Assembly: GCA_947579605.1 (NCBI GenBank)
Contig: OX388321.1
Location: forward strand, 18,777,614-18,841,613
Reading direction: 5' to 3'
Length of the DNA: 64,000 bases
DNA from: Athripsodes cinereus
Lineage: Eukaryota; Arthropoda; Insecta; Trichoptera; Leptoceridae
A program made the position numbers and the translations under genes. The notes below the pieces were generated by a model. The model ran no database searches, had not been told where the DNA came from, and was given only the letters and a program-made list of their open reading frames with translations. Of the stretch, positions 47,001-58,474 are shown piece after piece (positions within the stretch are counted from its first letter, which is position 1; every line of letters starts with the position of its first letter).

Positions 47001-49426
47001 ATTCATTTGTGACTTGAGATAATAACAATCAACATTAACCACGAGTCTAACTATGGATTGGGGCTGTTGTGAAATTTTCTTTTGGAGGAAACTCAAAGTA
47101 TTTTCAACATTACCCAATATTTTTTTTTCATTATTTTATAACAATATTATATTAATACAAAATACATTTAATAAACAAATTCATATTTGCGAATTGTGCT
47201 ATATTCATATTAATTAATTTCAATTTACTTTCAGCCCTCATCACCTAAAAATTATGCAGACATTGAACGAGGTGATACTTCTGTTACACGACCAGAATCT
47301 GCTCTCACACACAATTCTATGGAATCCACCTTAAGGGAGACTCGTATAGACACAGTGGATCACTTATCTTCACACCAGAGTGCAAGAATTGAAGCTTATC
47401 ATCAGTTGGCCCTTACGCAGAGCAGTGCTGATAGTGATGTCACAAATCAAGATGTTAGTTAATTTATAATATAAACATTACTATATTCTTATGTATGATG
47501 TACCAACAAAACATTACTATATTCTTATGTATGATAGCTATAAATATTTCATTTGAAGTTGCAGTCTTATTTGTAGGAAAAGCATGTTTAAGCCATGTCT
47601 TACAATCTGCAAATCATAACATTATTTCAGATTCAACCAAAAATGTTGTATGGTGCGCGCTTATTCAATATTTTATGCTATGTAGTGTTTTCTTAATTTA
47701 TTTTTATTAAATCTCATGTAAAGAATGTATTAAAGATATTGTGAAGTTTTCAATTTTAGTGATATTCAATGAGTTAGTTATTCTATGTTTCAGTGCATAG
47801 TAGTTTTGTCTCAAGAGACTTTGGCATCCCCCGGAAACTGTGGATCTTTGGAAGTAGCATTCCTCTATGATGCTCCAATGAGAAAAATGACTGTTCATAT
47901 TTTACAAGCGAGGGATATGCCACAAAAAGTCACTGGACAACTTACCCACACACAAGTAAGTGTGGTTTGCATTAAAATATAGATATACATAGAATATAAT
48001 CAGACCTTCACTGTTCTTACATATTCATTTTTATATAGGTAAGAATGGTTATGTTACCAAGTAAAAAACAAAAATTGAAGACAAAAATAAGATTTGGAGA
48101 AAGTCCACAGTTTATGGAAAGCTTCCTTCTCCATCGTGTCAATCCAGGTGTGTATCATTTTACATAATCTCTACTTATTTAGGTGAATGGATTTAGATCT
48201 CATAAAAATTACTTTTCAGTATTAATAGTGACTTTAAATTATGCTATTTATTTTTCAGAGGATGTGAACAGTATGGGTGTTAGATTTCGAGTGTATTTAT
48301 GTGAGAAGATGCGCAGGCAACGTCTCATTGGTGAGAGCATAGTTCAGTTCTCCACTTTGCGTTTGGAGCTTGAGAATTCAATGTGGTTGACACTTCAACC
48401 GAGAGCTAGCATTCAGGTAAAGCTAATAAAATTAATTGTATTTTATTTAGTTTTGTTAAATAAAGACATTTTACATCTTACATTTAGCGATGAGGTTTGC
48501 CACCCATCCTGAATGTTGATCACCGAGATGACAGCTTTCATTTATATCACATGGAGTTGGTCTGCTGGCTACCCCACTTGTGGGATATGTATAGTAGTAG
48601 TTTTTAAAAAATCATATGATAGATGTGTGTGTACCTAATGTACATTTTCAAATTTTCCAGCTGAGTGGTTCATCTTGTGATCTGAACAGTTTGGGTCGTT
48701 CGGATAGTGTTAGCTCTTGCTCCAGCATGCAGCATGGAGGAGTAGCTGAACTACTCTTAGGTCTCGCCTATAATGGTACCACTGGACGTCTAGCTGTCGA
48801 GGTAAAACTTTAACACAACACAACACAACACAACACAACATCGATATTAGCATGTAATTTCAATAATATGATTATATCTGTTGGTTGTCTATTTTAGGTT
48901 ATTAAAGGAAGCCATTTTCGTAAACTGTCTATCAATAAAGCACCTGATACATATGTGAAACTGTGTATGGTGAGTAGTCTCGGCAAGGAAATGGCAAGAT
49001 CTAAAACATCCACAAGGAGAGGACAACCAAATCCACTCTATAAGGAACTTTTCCTCTTCCAGGTAAAAATAAAAACATCTCAATGTGTAATTGTGTCTTA
49101 TTTTAATGGTAGGTAATCTATTTCTAAGTCCATTAATAATTACTCAATTCAGTTTATTTTTCATAATTTTGATGAGATGAAATAGTTTATTTATACTTAA
49201 ATCTGTGAAATATTTTATTATATTATAGGTTGCACTCTTCCAACTGAGTGAAGTCACGCTGATGGTATCCATATGGTGGAGAAGAAGTGTCAAGAAAAAT
49301 GAAATGGTGGGATGGTTCTCATTGGGGTTGAATTCATCAGGACATGAAGAGGCAGCTCACTGGCGGGACATGAGGGAAGCTAAAGGAGAACAGATTCAGA
49401 GATGGCACGTTCTGATTGATTCCTGA
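44065..49426 (+). CDS. Syt14: Synaptotagmin 14/16-type protein
   Basis: Ten exons: 44065-44098, 44923-45099, 45437-45507, 47235-47453, 47794-47955, 48039-48147, 48259-48416, 48661-48801, 48898-49062 and 49229-49426. All are in frame and give 477 residues. A short lumenal N-terminus precedes a membrane helix (about residues 14-36, NFITAILAFAAALLVVLLFI). A variable acidic/Ser-rich linker leads into C2A (from GSLEVAFLYDAPMRKMTVHI) and C2B (from AELLLGLAYNGTTGRLAVEV). The C2A loops read RDMPQKVTGQ and the C2B third loop WWRRSVKKNEM. Both lack the aspartate set for calcium, as is known for Syt14/16, so Ca-independent membrane or trafficking roles are expected. The start context is TACCATGG. The exon 3 and 4 donors are GTTAGT. 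Intron 3 holds a MITE and a small ORF. Confidence 0.93.
46104..46384. mobile_element. Short inverted-repeat MITE in Syt14 intron 3 (281 bp)
   Basis: The ends AATAGACCATTAAAGG and CCTTTAATGGTCTATT are inverted, about 16 bp perfect and extending imperfectly (GTCATG/GATGACAT). TA steps inside the ends leave a Tc1/mariner-type TA duplication possible, but the boundary is ambiguous. No coding sequence. Confidence 0.65.
46508..46675 (+). CDS. Small open frame, 55 residues, function unknown
   Basis: ATG 46508 to TGA 46673-46675 on the plus strand within Syt14 intron 3. It starts METTQLLQLGNLLSNHTSC, ends LLSQLKKEE, and is predicted helical. An AATAAA occurs about 30 bp downstream, and TTTAG/GATATAG acceptor-like signals lie just upstream. 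I recognise no family. It may be chance or part of a decayed repeat. Confidence 0.2.
   Translation: METTQLLQLGNLLSNHTSCMTKHTQSDLNLTGKNLIKAYLLSVKNVLLSQLKKEE
48490..48600. repeat. Dispersed short repeat in Syt14 intron 8
   Basis: It contains CCACCCATCCTGAATGT and, about 65 bp later, GGTCTGCTGGCTACCCCACT followed by TGTGGGATATG. The same two blocks in the same order occur at 58695-58810. Partial matches (ATACCCCACT... and ATGCCCCATTTGTGGGAGA) lie near 5035 and 44602. It could be a SINE or MITE family. Confidence 0.6.
48813..48840. repeat. (ACACA)n microsatellite
   Basis: About six units of a pentanucleotide repeat immediately after the exon 8 donor of Syt14. Confidence 0.85.
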
Positions 49427-51528
49427 TTTACGTAACAAACGGGTGTAACCTCTTTCTGGGTTACATTCGCTTTTAACTATTTAAAATTATTCCGTAATCT
49501 TCTGCTACTTCCATCTTGATGCTTCAAAAGCGTTGCTTTTGTTTGGTTACCCTTTTACCCATCTATTATGATGGTGCATTCAATCCAAGTGTATATATAA
49601 ACCATTTGGAAGCGCAAGGAATGAAAGCATGTTGGCAGTGAAATGATTTTATGCAAATATAATATTCATTATTATCACTTCATCACCATGTTTGAGCTTT
49701 CATCACTAAACTTGTGAATTTGGTCGCATATTATTATGTATGTACTTACAAATTATACACCAAACCTTTGAAGACGTGTGGATTTCGAAGAATCTGTGAC
49801 ACGGAGCATATTACACAATTACTTTCTCAAATATATCTTTAAAATATTAATATTACACAAATACATAAATTTGTTTTTGTATTTAATGCCGTGCTGTGTT
49901 TATTACAACATTTCTCTTGATATCTGGTTGCATTTATAATAGAAACACAGTAAATACAAATATAATGTTTATCCTGCCCTATAACCTCAGCGTAAGAAGA
50001 ATTTATAAAACCATTTTGTATGAGTATAATGATAAGATTTTGGATTTTATATAATATAATAATAGTGAAGCAGTAGAGTTTTATTTGAAAGTTTGATGTT
50101 TTTATGTTGTGTGTGTGTTTTTATGGAATATTAAATTACAATGTTGGCTTATGTGTAATTCAACATTAACTTAGTAAATAATAATAATAATAATAACTAT
50201 GTGTAGCTGTCGTAGTTGTGTGTTGTTTAATTCACTAGGATTTGTTTGAATATACTATGTTGTATTAAAATAAGAAATATAATATTATAATTTGTTGGTA
50301 TGTATGGTACCTCCATAAATTCATTATTTTTTAGTCATATGTAACGATGAAACACTTTTCTACTTGTCAGGATATTTTGTATGTAATAATAAGTTAAATT
50401 TTGTAACTTGTCAGTCTTTATAATTATTCCGAATACTATTTCTCGTAAAAATTAATGTTTTTCGAATGCCACAATGGCTATTCCATTTATAATTATGCTA
50501 AGTACATAATATATTAAATTAATTCCGTAGTATTTCCAATTTTAATAATCTCTAGGTATGTATAAGATATGTAAAATGCACAAAATAATGATTATCAACT
50601 ATCTGTGCTAAATTAATTTTATTATAGTCACTCCCAAATACCACCAGATGGCACACGTGTTTCAATATAAGTGTATGAATGTATCTGATCTAAGCTATTA
50701 TATTATAAAATTACTGTCCTCATTTTTAATAAGATTTTTTATTCACAATGCGATGCATGTAATATTTACAATCATTCTCTTCTCAAATAAAGGTTGTTTA
50801 TCTGTAAAGTGACAATGGCACAAACTTTATATACATTTAATTATTCCATTCGTACTTTATATAAATGAATATATCTTTTAGTATAAGTACACATTACATA
50901 TGCTTGAAGCTTAAAAAAAATACTAAATACTTCAATATTTTGAATAAATGTACCTGTTTGGCAATAAATAAAACAATTTTAATTGGGAAGCGATTTTAAG
51001 CGAAGCGAAAATAAATATATGTATGTATACAATGATATACCTTGTAAAATAATGAACCTTAATTATCACGCTGAACGCAAACTTAATTTTTCATCTCGCA
51101 TTCTATAAAAATATTTGACGTTTGATTGGAAACTCTGAATGGAGTGTGTGGCGTTTTGTTAGGGAAGTTGAAAACCTTGAATGTGTTGTTTTGTTAAGAG
51201 TAGTTGAAAATCCTAAATGGGGATATGTGGTGTTTTGTTAGGATAGTTATAATGGGTAAAATGATGCCTGGGACTGGTCCTGTGAACATTTGTGTTGCTA
51301 GCATATCTAATGTGTAGTAATAATAACAGGCTGAGTAATGTCTTAAGTTCTTAAAAAAATAACAATAATAAGCTAATTTGATGACTATAAACATTATTTT
51401 TGTTATTTTGTCTATTGAAGATATAGTTTCACAATTATGAATAAAAAAATTTACATTTTTCACATTTTTTATGCATACATAGTATTTACTATGCATGATA
51501 ATACTGCCTGGGGTGACAAAATAAAATT
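49427..51528. other. Syt14 3' UTR and spacer
   Basis: No coding sequence. Probably a long 3' UTR: an AATAAATAAAACA signal lies at about 50963. (AAT)n repeats are near 50178. A pair of near-identical GTGTTTTGTTA(G/A)G-type phrases occurs at about 51155-51245. Confidence 0.45.
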
Positions 51529-51532
51529 TTAA

Positions 51533-52168
51533 CCTGTCCGTGAGTGAATAAAGAAAAAATAAAAGTGTATGGCAGAGTGAATTAATTCAACTTTCACTTT
51601 TTGAACATTTTTTTATCGCATATTATAGAAAATGATCCCTAGAATAAATGTTTATAAGGAATCAACTCTCAAAAATTAATAATAACGGAGTTATATAACA
51701 AAAACAATTTTGATACGTCATGTCTGCTCCGGTATTGTCAACAATGGGTTCAACATAAGAATATTTATTATTATTAAAAATATTTATTTTTATTTGTTTT
51801 TAACAAAAACGTATGTAGGTAGTAAAAACTAATTAAACTGTCCAGAATTAGCACAAAAAGTAAAAAAAAAATCCATAAAACACTCCACAAATTAAGCAAA
51901 ATGGTTTGCAACCGCGAGTGACGGCTAGGTATTTCAAGCGGCGGTCACGTGACATTTTGTATAGGCGATAAATAAGGTCTAAACACGCCTATTTTTGATT
52001 TTTTTTCTTGTGATTGGTAAAGTACATCCGACAGATTGGACCAATGATAAAATTGACGAATTTGGCGGGAATACCTAAATATTACTGGATCAAACGCACC
52101 GGTGCGTGCGTACTCCAGATCCCATAATATTTCTTGCACGCACCGGTGCGTTGGTACTCCTTTACAGG
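51533..52168. mobile_element. piggyBac-like MITE, copy 2, inverted relative to copy 1
   Basis: TTAA at 51529-51532 and 52169-52172, termini CCTGT...ACAGG, 636 bp. It matches the reverse complement of 15022-15689 along its length, including both ACGCACCGGTGCGT palindromes (52094-52107 and 52138-52151). Compared with copy 1 it lacks about 30 bp (GCGTGCGTTCGTACGC region) in the middle. Confidence 0.9.
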
Positions 52169-52172
52169 TTAA

Positions 52173-54037
52173 AGAAGAAAGAACAGGAAGCAAAAAAATA
52201 ACGATTATTTTTAATGTTGTCTTATCAATAAAATAAATACTATTCAGAAAATTAAATGGATCATTAAGAAAATAACTAAAATTAGATATTAAATAAAATA
52301 TCTTCACGAAAAACATTTAGTTATGAAAAAAATATAAAATAACAAGTAGGTATCTAAAAAAAAACTTTAAACTTAAGATAAAATATTAGCAAGTTTAATT
52401 ATGGTAGAAAGAATATAAATGTTATACATACTAAAATAAAAATAAAAATAATAAGATTATTGAATATTAATATTTCATACCACAAATTCCAATTTTCAAT
52501 GATTTTTTTGTTCGAATAAAACAGTTGATAGTGTAGAAAAAAATTACAAAATAATTAAGTATCTTTTTGTAGACATTATTTTATTTTTTGAGGATTCCAA
52601 AAATCTTGTCGATTTTTTCACTTTTCTTTAAAGTTGACAAAATTACTCAGCCTGAATAATAATCAACTTATATATAGATTTATAATAAGGTCTTAAGCCA
52701 AGTATAAATGGCATTTATTTATCTTGAAATATTCAACATTCATATGTAATATTATATATCTATGTAATATGTTTATGAAATGCACAAATTTTATACAAAA
52801 GTTAATTAATTCAAATATTTAAAATAAATACTATGCACATTTTTTATTAAAAAAACTCTTTAAATAAATTATATTTACTGTAATCAAATGTTGCAAATAC
52901 AATGTTTTAACGTTTGACCAAAGACATCATACATACTAAGACTGTATTTCCTTGAGAAAACATGCTACTTAAGATTGCCATTGTAAGGCTTGCATGGCTT
53001 TCATACTAGTCCAAAAACTGCGCCCATACAACCATTTCGGTATGAGTTTGGTAACTTTAACTACACTCATTTTCCTACACACAAAACAAATTAGTCATCT
53101 TGTTAACACATTTTAACTCACAGTATATCAAAATGGGGAACTTTAGTCAACAATGTTTACACTTTATGATCTAAGCCTCACAGACACAATCTGCACATAG
53201 TGTGATGTAGTAAAAGATTGATAGTGCAACTGGAATCTATGTACATATTTTTTGCAACTTATATTTCAGTCGCACCATAACTGTATTTGGTTTTATACAG
53301 TAATATTCCAGTATAAATTTGTAGTATACATACAACCGTGTGTTAGAAAAGAACACCACTCTAGCAATCACTATAAGTGGCCCGTTTTTTAAAGAAGTGC
53401 ACAGTCTTGTTATGTATAGTGTCTTTGTTTGTGTCATATCAATAACACGACAAAATATTATAAGTAAATTATTTGTAAAATGTATTTAATAGCAAAATAT
53501 ACCTTCATTATTGCAAATTAAAATCTATGATATTGAAATTTATGATATTATTATGGATGTGTTATCTTCTGAAATACTTTTAGCATAATTATTATGTTCA
53601 ATGTAGACACGTTGATGTAATATTGTTCATTACCACTACCACTCCGTACCTACATATATATGAGTTTTTATCTAACCACAGCCTATATGGGGAGTAATAG
53701 TGTTTCTTATAAAGAGGTACACATTATTTTAATTTTAACTTGTGTAAAAAAATTAAGGGGTTTCTAGCTTGTATGGTATTGGCTTGCAATTAGAACGTAT
53801 TCTATACTATACCCTCACGCCGTGTCCCAATGGGGTAGGCAGAGAGAATGGAATGCCATTTTTTTTAGAAGGAATATTTAGTTTTTTTTTTATGAAAAAG
53901 TAAGATACATTTTTTATGAAAATATTATTGTATTATGATACAAATTCACAAAATATTTATAAGGGAACTGATCAAGCATGCTGCAGTACCTATGTCATAT
54001 ATTTAAATAAATAATGTGTATACCAACTTTTTTCCAG
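52173..54037. other. Intergenic spacer
   Basis: AT-rich with no secure gene. On the minus strand, 52969-53074 is a possible terminal exon: an acceptor TTTGTGTGTAG at about 53075, then ATG 53070 and 33 codons (MSVVKVTKLIPKWLYGRSFW...) to TAA 52969-52971. The product is basic and tryptophan-rich and I do not recognise it. Positions 53811-53865 carry a LINE tail like that at 17268. Confidence 0.35.
53811..53865 (-). repeat. LINE 3' tail fragment
   Basis: CCTCACGCCGTGTCCCAA followed by GGGGTAGGCAGAGA. It matches the tail of the LINE remnant at 17268-17310 (CCTTACGCCGTATCCCAA). This is a severely truncated copy of the same family. Confidence 0.6.
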
Positions 54038-54115
54038 GGGTTCACAATGGTTGATTTAACAAAAAAATCAATACACTCGTCTAATAAAGATGGGGATGTA
54101 AATGGAACCCTACAG
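54038..54115 (+). CDS. Possible first coding exon, gene unidentified
   Basis: A strong acceptor (CAACTTTTTTCCAG) is followed by ATG at 54047 in good context (CACAATGG) and 23 codons (MVDLTKKSIHSSNKDGDVNG, then TLQ) to CAG|GTTACC, a weak donor. Reading through adds only VTI and a stop. Further exons may lie beyond view or may not exist. I do not recognise the peptide. Confidence 0.25.
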
Positions 54116-54618
54116 GTTACCATATAATTATTTAAAAAAAATTGAGATTAAAATGTGAATGAGACCTACTTTGAAGTTTTGCATTCTTTAAAAAAATAAT
54201 TCATTTTAGTAAATTAGCATGAGATAAAGTAAATGTATTATCTTGTTTCAATATTGGGATTATCATATATTTGTTTTTAAATCTAATTATCTAAATATTG
54301 TAGTGTATTTCAAGAACTATCTATTTAATTCTGTTCTATTTTCAAAAGCCATTCATTCGTTCCCGAGTGATTAGGGCCAGGAACTATAGACATAGTTAAG
54401 TTTGTAGCAACCATCAATCTTTTATGTCTGATCTATGAAATTACATCTCAGTATCACGTGGTTTAATCCTTAAAATAATATTATTATGGTCATCCAATGA
54501 TATTTGGAGAAAATTTGTGTTGACTTTGTTTAAATAAAATACTTTATTGTTGTGACTGACCCTAGAGAGATTTTACTCTCATCATCTCTATTGAAAGCTA
54601 GTTTGAAACTATTGGAGT

Positions 54619-54690
54619 GGTCTTTCTTTAGCTCACCAACTCTCTGAAATCAACTATAATATACTTTCATTAAAGGAAGTAAAAAAATAT
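54619..54690. repeat. Direct repeat, copy 1
   Basis: TGGTCTTTCTTTAGCTCACC and the next 50 bases recur, with a few changes, at 55877-55948. The two copies bracket the LINE fragment at 54971-55659. Confidence 0.7.
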
Positions 54691-54970
54691 TTATACAAAT
54701 GATTTAATATTATTAAAAATCATAGTAATCTAAATAATCAACAAAAAAGTACCTACATCAGATATAATTTTTGAATACTATTTTACTTTAGATTTAACCA
54801 TTTATCAATTTTTTTCATTGTCAAATATGTCCAATACCATTATTAATCATATGTAAAAATATACAAAAACCAGTTCTGGGTATTGACTCTTTAATCTGTT
54901 AATTTTTAATTAACAAAGTAAAAAAGCGGTTTACTTTTTAACTCAAAAAATTGTTGATATTGAGGTAAGG

Positions 54971-55659
54971 TTTTTTTTTTTTTTTTTTTCTCCATCCAAA
55001 GACCTTGCCCACCTCGACTTCCAGATGTAGTCCATTGTGGGATTTAGTCCTTAGATGTCTTCCCACAGACCTAAAACCTGAAAGAAATTCAAAATTTTGT
55101 GTGGGTTAGTTCCTTTGATCTGTTCTTGATCAGGAAAGTGTGAGCCAATTATTTTGGCTCTTGTTTGCATTATAGGTTCACATTCTGTGAGTAGATGCAA
55201 AGGAGTTTCATGTTCGTTCATGCAGAATCTGCACAGATACATGTCTGTTAGTTTCATTATACATAAGTGTTTATTGAGTCTACAGTGTCCCGTTAGTACT
55301 CTGGTGAGAATTCTTAGGTTCTCTTTATTAAGTTCGAGAAAATCTCTACTTTTCTTTGATGAGAAACCTTTAATCAGGGTTTTCGCATGTTTCTGTCCTG
55401 GTATTGTTAACCAGTTATTAATAGCTTTTTCTTGCATTCTCCCATAGAGTGCCGTTTTTAAAGTGCTATTTGTGATGGGGCAGTGAGGCTCTGGTCCATA
55501 GGTCAGCATGTCAGCCCCCTTGTTGGCCATTTTATCTGCCTCTTCATTACCCTCATAGTTAGAGTGTCCTGGCACCCATCTTAATACAATTTTATTGTTA
55601 TTTTCTATTGATAATTTGTTCAATGCATTGATACAGTTTTGAACTGTAACAGAGTTTTA
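54971..55659 (-). mobile_element. 5'-truncated LINE fragment with RNase H domain
   Basis: On the minus strand the element ends in a poly(A) run (T run at 54971-54989). It is flanked by an 8-bp duplication AGGTAAGG at 54963-54970 and 55660-55667. The 5' boundary falls inside the RNase H coding region. A good example of target-primed insertion with strong 5' truncation. Confidence 0.82.
55051..55659 (-). pseudogene. LINE RNase H / zinc-knuckle C-terminus
   Basis: The minus-strand frame is open to the stop at 55051-55053, about 200 residues, entering from the truncation point (SVTVQNCINALNKLS). It shows the RNase H C-terminal motif (VLRWVPGHSNYEGNEEADKM, with the last Asp), a linker, and a CX2CX8HX4C knuckle (CRFCMNEHETPLHLLTEC). 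This order is typical of I/Jockey-group or related LINE ORF2 ends. The first RNase H Asp/Glu residues and the whole reverse transcriptase are missing, so the fragment should be inactive although the frame is clean. Confidence 0.82.
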
Positions 55660-55667
55660 AGGTAAGG

Positions 55668-57186
55668 TATAAAACACTCTTATTTAAATCATAACAAAAT
55701 TTCCAATGGATTTGTCTATAAATTGTAGAAGTCAATATTAATATTTAATCTTATATTATGGGGAGAGTGGAGCTCCTCAATGATTTTTCAAGGAATTGGT
55801 ATTATTATTTGGTATCAATATTACTATTATAACATAACATATTGTCCTTTTGAAAATTTTTATTGACGGTTTGTTGGTGGACTTTCTTTAGCTCACCAAC
55901 TCTTTGAAATCAACTATAATATGCTTTCATTAGAAGAAATAAAAAATAATCAAAAAACAAGTTAATTTGTTGCTAACAGAGTAACAATTCATGAAGTAGA
56001 ATTTTTGGTTTACGATGCCCGCAGCTTTGATAACAGCAAAATAATTATATTACTACTGTAGACTTAGGACAGTAGTAAGAATGTAATATTATGGGAGTAT
56101 GTATTGTGAAAAGTGTCATGTGTCAATGTCGTGATAGAAAAATATTTGTCGTCACGTCATTGCCAAAACTTTGCATTTATGATGTGATGTTAATGTAAGC
56201 AATTTTATGTGAAGGACATACCTAATAGTAGTAAGTTCTGTTGTCTTAACTAACTACATCTTCTGTATCTATCCATGAAAAAAGCAAACATCCTAGTCAA
56301 ACATTCAAGTTTCATAGAAAAGATTCTGCGGGACTATCTCTCAATGGTGGTCATCGTTCTGAAATCTAAAATCAATAAAAAAGTTCCGGAAAATGTCTAA
56401 CTAATTATTACTTCCTTATCTTCTATGCAATTAAATATATTTGCATAGTGGTAATTTTTAGATAGAAACTACCAGCCATGGACAGTAGTCAGGGGGGGCA
56501 AAAGGGGCAGCTTCCAGGACAAGAATCTCAAAAATATTAGGAAAATAGGCAAAATTAGTATTTAAATATGGGATAAGCAAAGCAAGTTGGCATCAAAGTG
56601 GGAAGCTGCCGCTCCTCTTCTTCCCCCTATTTTTTTTAATGCAAAAAAATAATACATGTTAAAATTTACTCGCATGTCAGGTATGTTTGAAAAATAAAAT
56701 GTGATTTAATAACAACATTAAAAGCATGAAATCTTAAAGTGTCTGTTTTTGATTAGTTACTATTTAAATTTAAAAAAATAAGGTTTTGAACAGATTTTTC
56801 CAGTGTAATGGATAATGTACGAGTATATTTTCATCTATGATTTCAATTTTAAAAATAATTTGATCTGTCATAGGTTTTAGATTATAAAATGAATAATCTT
56901 ATTATTCACTTTATAATGGGTGTTTTATTGTTTTTTTCCAGATTGGTAATTTTTTTGCTTTGTATTCACCTTTTGTAAAGATTTTAAAATATTCATTTGT
57001 ATTCAACTTTCCACTTAATTCATTACAGTAATATTTATTTTTAAATTGTGTTTTTATTTTTAAATCCCCACTCCTTTAAAAAATAGCGTGCAAATAAAAA
57101 CATTTGTAGGGAAGAATTTGACGTCTCTCATATTTAATATAAATTGGGCGTAAAACGGCGAAAGAAACAAATCGTTCATCATCATT
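55668..57186. other. Intergenic spacer
   Basis: Nothing coding could be supported. AT-rich with short homopolymer runs, plus the direct-repeat copy at 55877-55948. Confidence 0.5.
55877..55948. repeat. Direct repeat, copy 2
   Basis: TGGACTTTCTTTAGCTCACC onward, about 90% identical to 54619-54690 over roughly 70 bp. It may be a small dispersed repeat or a local segmental duplication. Confidence 0.7.
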
Positions 57187-57194
57187 ATCTAGAT

Positions 57195-57766
57195 CAGTGT
57201 TTCCCAACCGGTGGTTCGCGAACCCCTGGGGGTTCGCGAAAATAATAGCGTAATGGCGGGATTTTAAATGGCCAAAGAATCTCCTTATTTAACTTCTGGC
57301 TCAGTATAAAAAATGAATAATATTATTCTGTTCTGTCAAAAAAAGCCATAGACGTTCTATTACCATTCTGCACAACATATCTGTGCGAGAAAGGATTTTC
57401 AACATATACTTATCTGAAGGATAAAAAATATAGAAATAGGTTAAATGCAGAACCTGATCTAAGACTGAAATTGTCAGATATTGAGCCAAACTTTCATTGC
57501 TTTGTTCCATGAAACAGCCAAAAATATCCCATTGAGCTTTTTCAAAGGGAATGTGTGCTGAAATAAGAACCAGTTTGTTAAATTTATTTTGTATTCAATT
57601 TTTATAGCTTATTTTAGTCTTATTAATGTTTGTGCAATATGTAAAATAAATGTTCTACAAAATTTTATTGTTTTTTTGGCTATCATTAACGGCTACATAG
57701 GGGGTTCGCCAAATTCTGTTGGATTTTACTTTTGGTTCACGAGGAGAAAAAGGTTGGGAAACACTG
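57195..57766 (+). mobile_element. hAT element, internally deleted (572 bp)
   Basis: Inverted ends CAGTGTTTCCCAACC (perfect 15 bp) with perfect 8-bp duplications ATCTAGAT at 57187-57194 and 57767-57774. A subterminal GGTTCGCGAACCCC-like palindrome is present. It keeps the end of a transposase gene. Confidence 0.93.
57357..57512 (+). pseudogene. hAT transposase C-terminal dimerisation remnant
   Basis: The plus-strand frame reads [20 protein letters not shown], then [20 protein letters not shown], then PNFHCFVP and a stop at 57510-57512. This is the conserved end of hAT transposases of the ZBED5/SCAND3-like group (TTYLCE-x-GFS ... YRNRLN ... DLRL-x-LS-x-I-x-P). Everything upstream, including the BED finger and the first catalytic residues, is deleted. 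Confidence 0.82.
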
Positions 57767-58474
57767 ATCTAGATGAAAATACGTAGATTTTGCAACACTT
57801 ATTACATTGTCCCTCTGATGAAGTTGCATTTAAATGTTAGGTAAAGCTTGTTCTACAGTAACCTTCGGTTAGCATTAATTATATTTATGTAAAGTTGGGG
57901 AAATAAATAGTTGGAAATGTCAAATATGAATGTTGCTACAACTAAAAACCTTTTTCTTTTTTTTAAGAATTTAGCTCATAAATTCATTTCTTTTTCCAAA
58001 AACTCTTGTGTTTTTCTACTAAACAAAAATGTTAAGAAAAAACCTTTTTTTTACAAAATATTTTTATGTAAATTTATGAATTTTATTTTTAAATTACCAC
58101 GAAATATTTTCTAAAAACTAACGATAGTTCTAAAATTTATGCCATTTATAACGAAATTTTTTGGTATAGTAGCAACATCTTTGATGATATTTTCACCAAG
58201 TTTCTTTATTATTTTTAATTTAAGTGTCACTTAAATGTACATTATAATTATTTTGACTTGACAGGCAGAAAGATAAGAGGGCAGAAGAGACGGGAGGGGA
58301 TATTATGAAGTGGTATAAGTTAAGAGGCGGTGGTGATTATTATCAATTTGAATAAATTAATATAAAGTGCAGTTAATACTTTTTGTTGGCGCGTTTTCAT
58401 ATCGCTCGTATCGAATTTAGTTTATTGTTGAAGTTTCGCCGGCGTTAGTAAGTTGTTTGTTGACGCGTTCAAAA

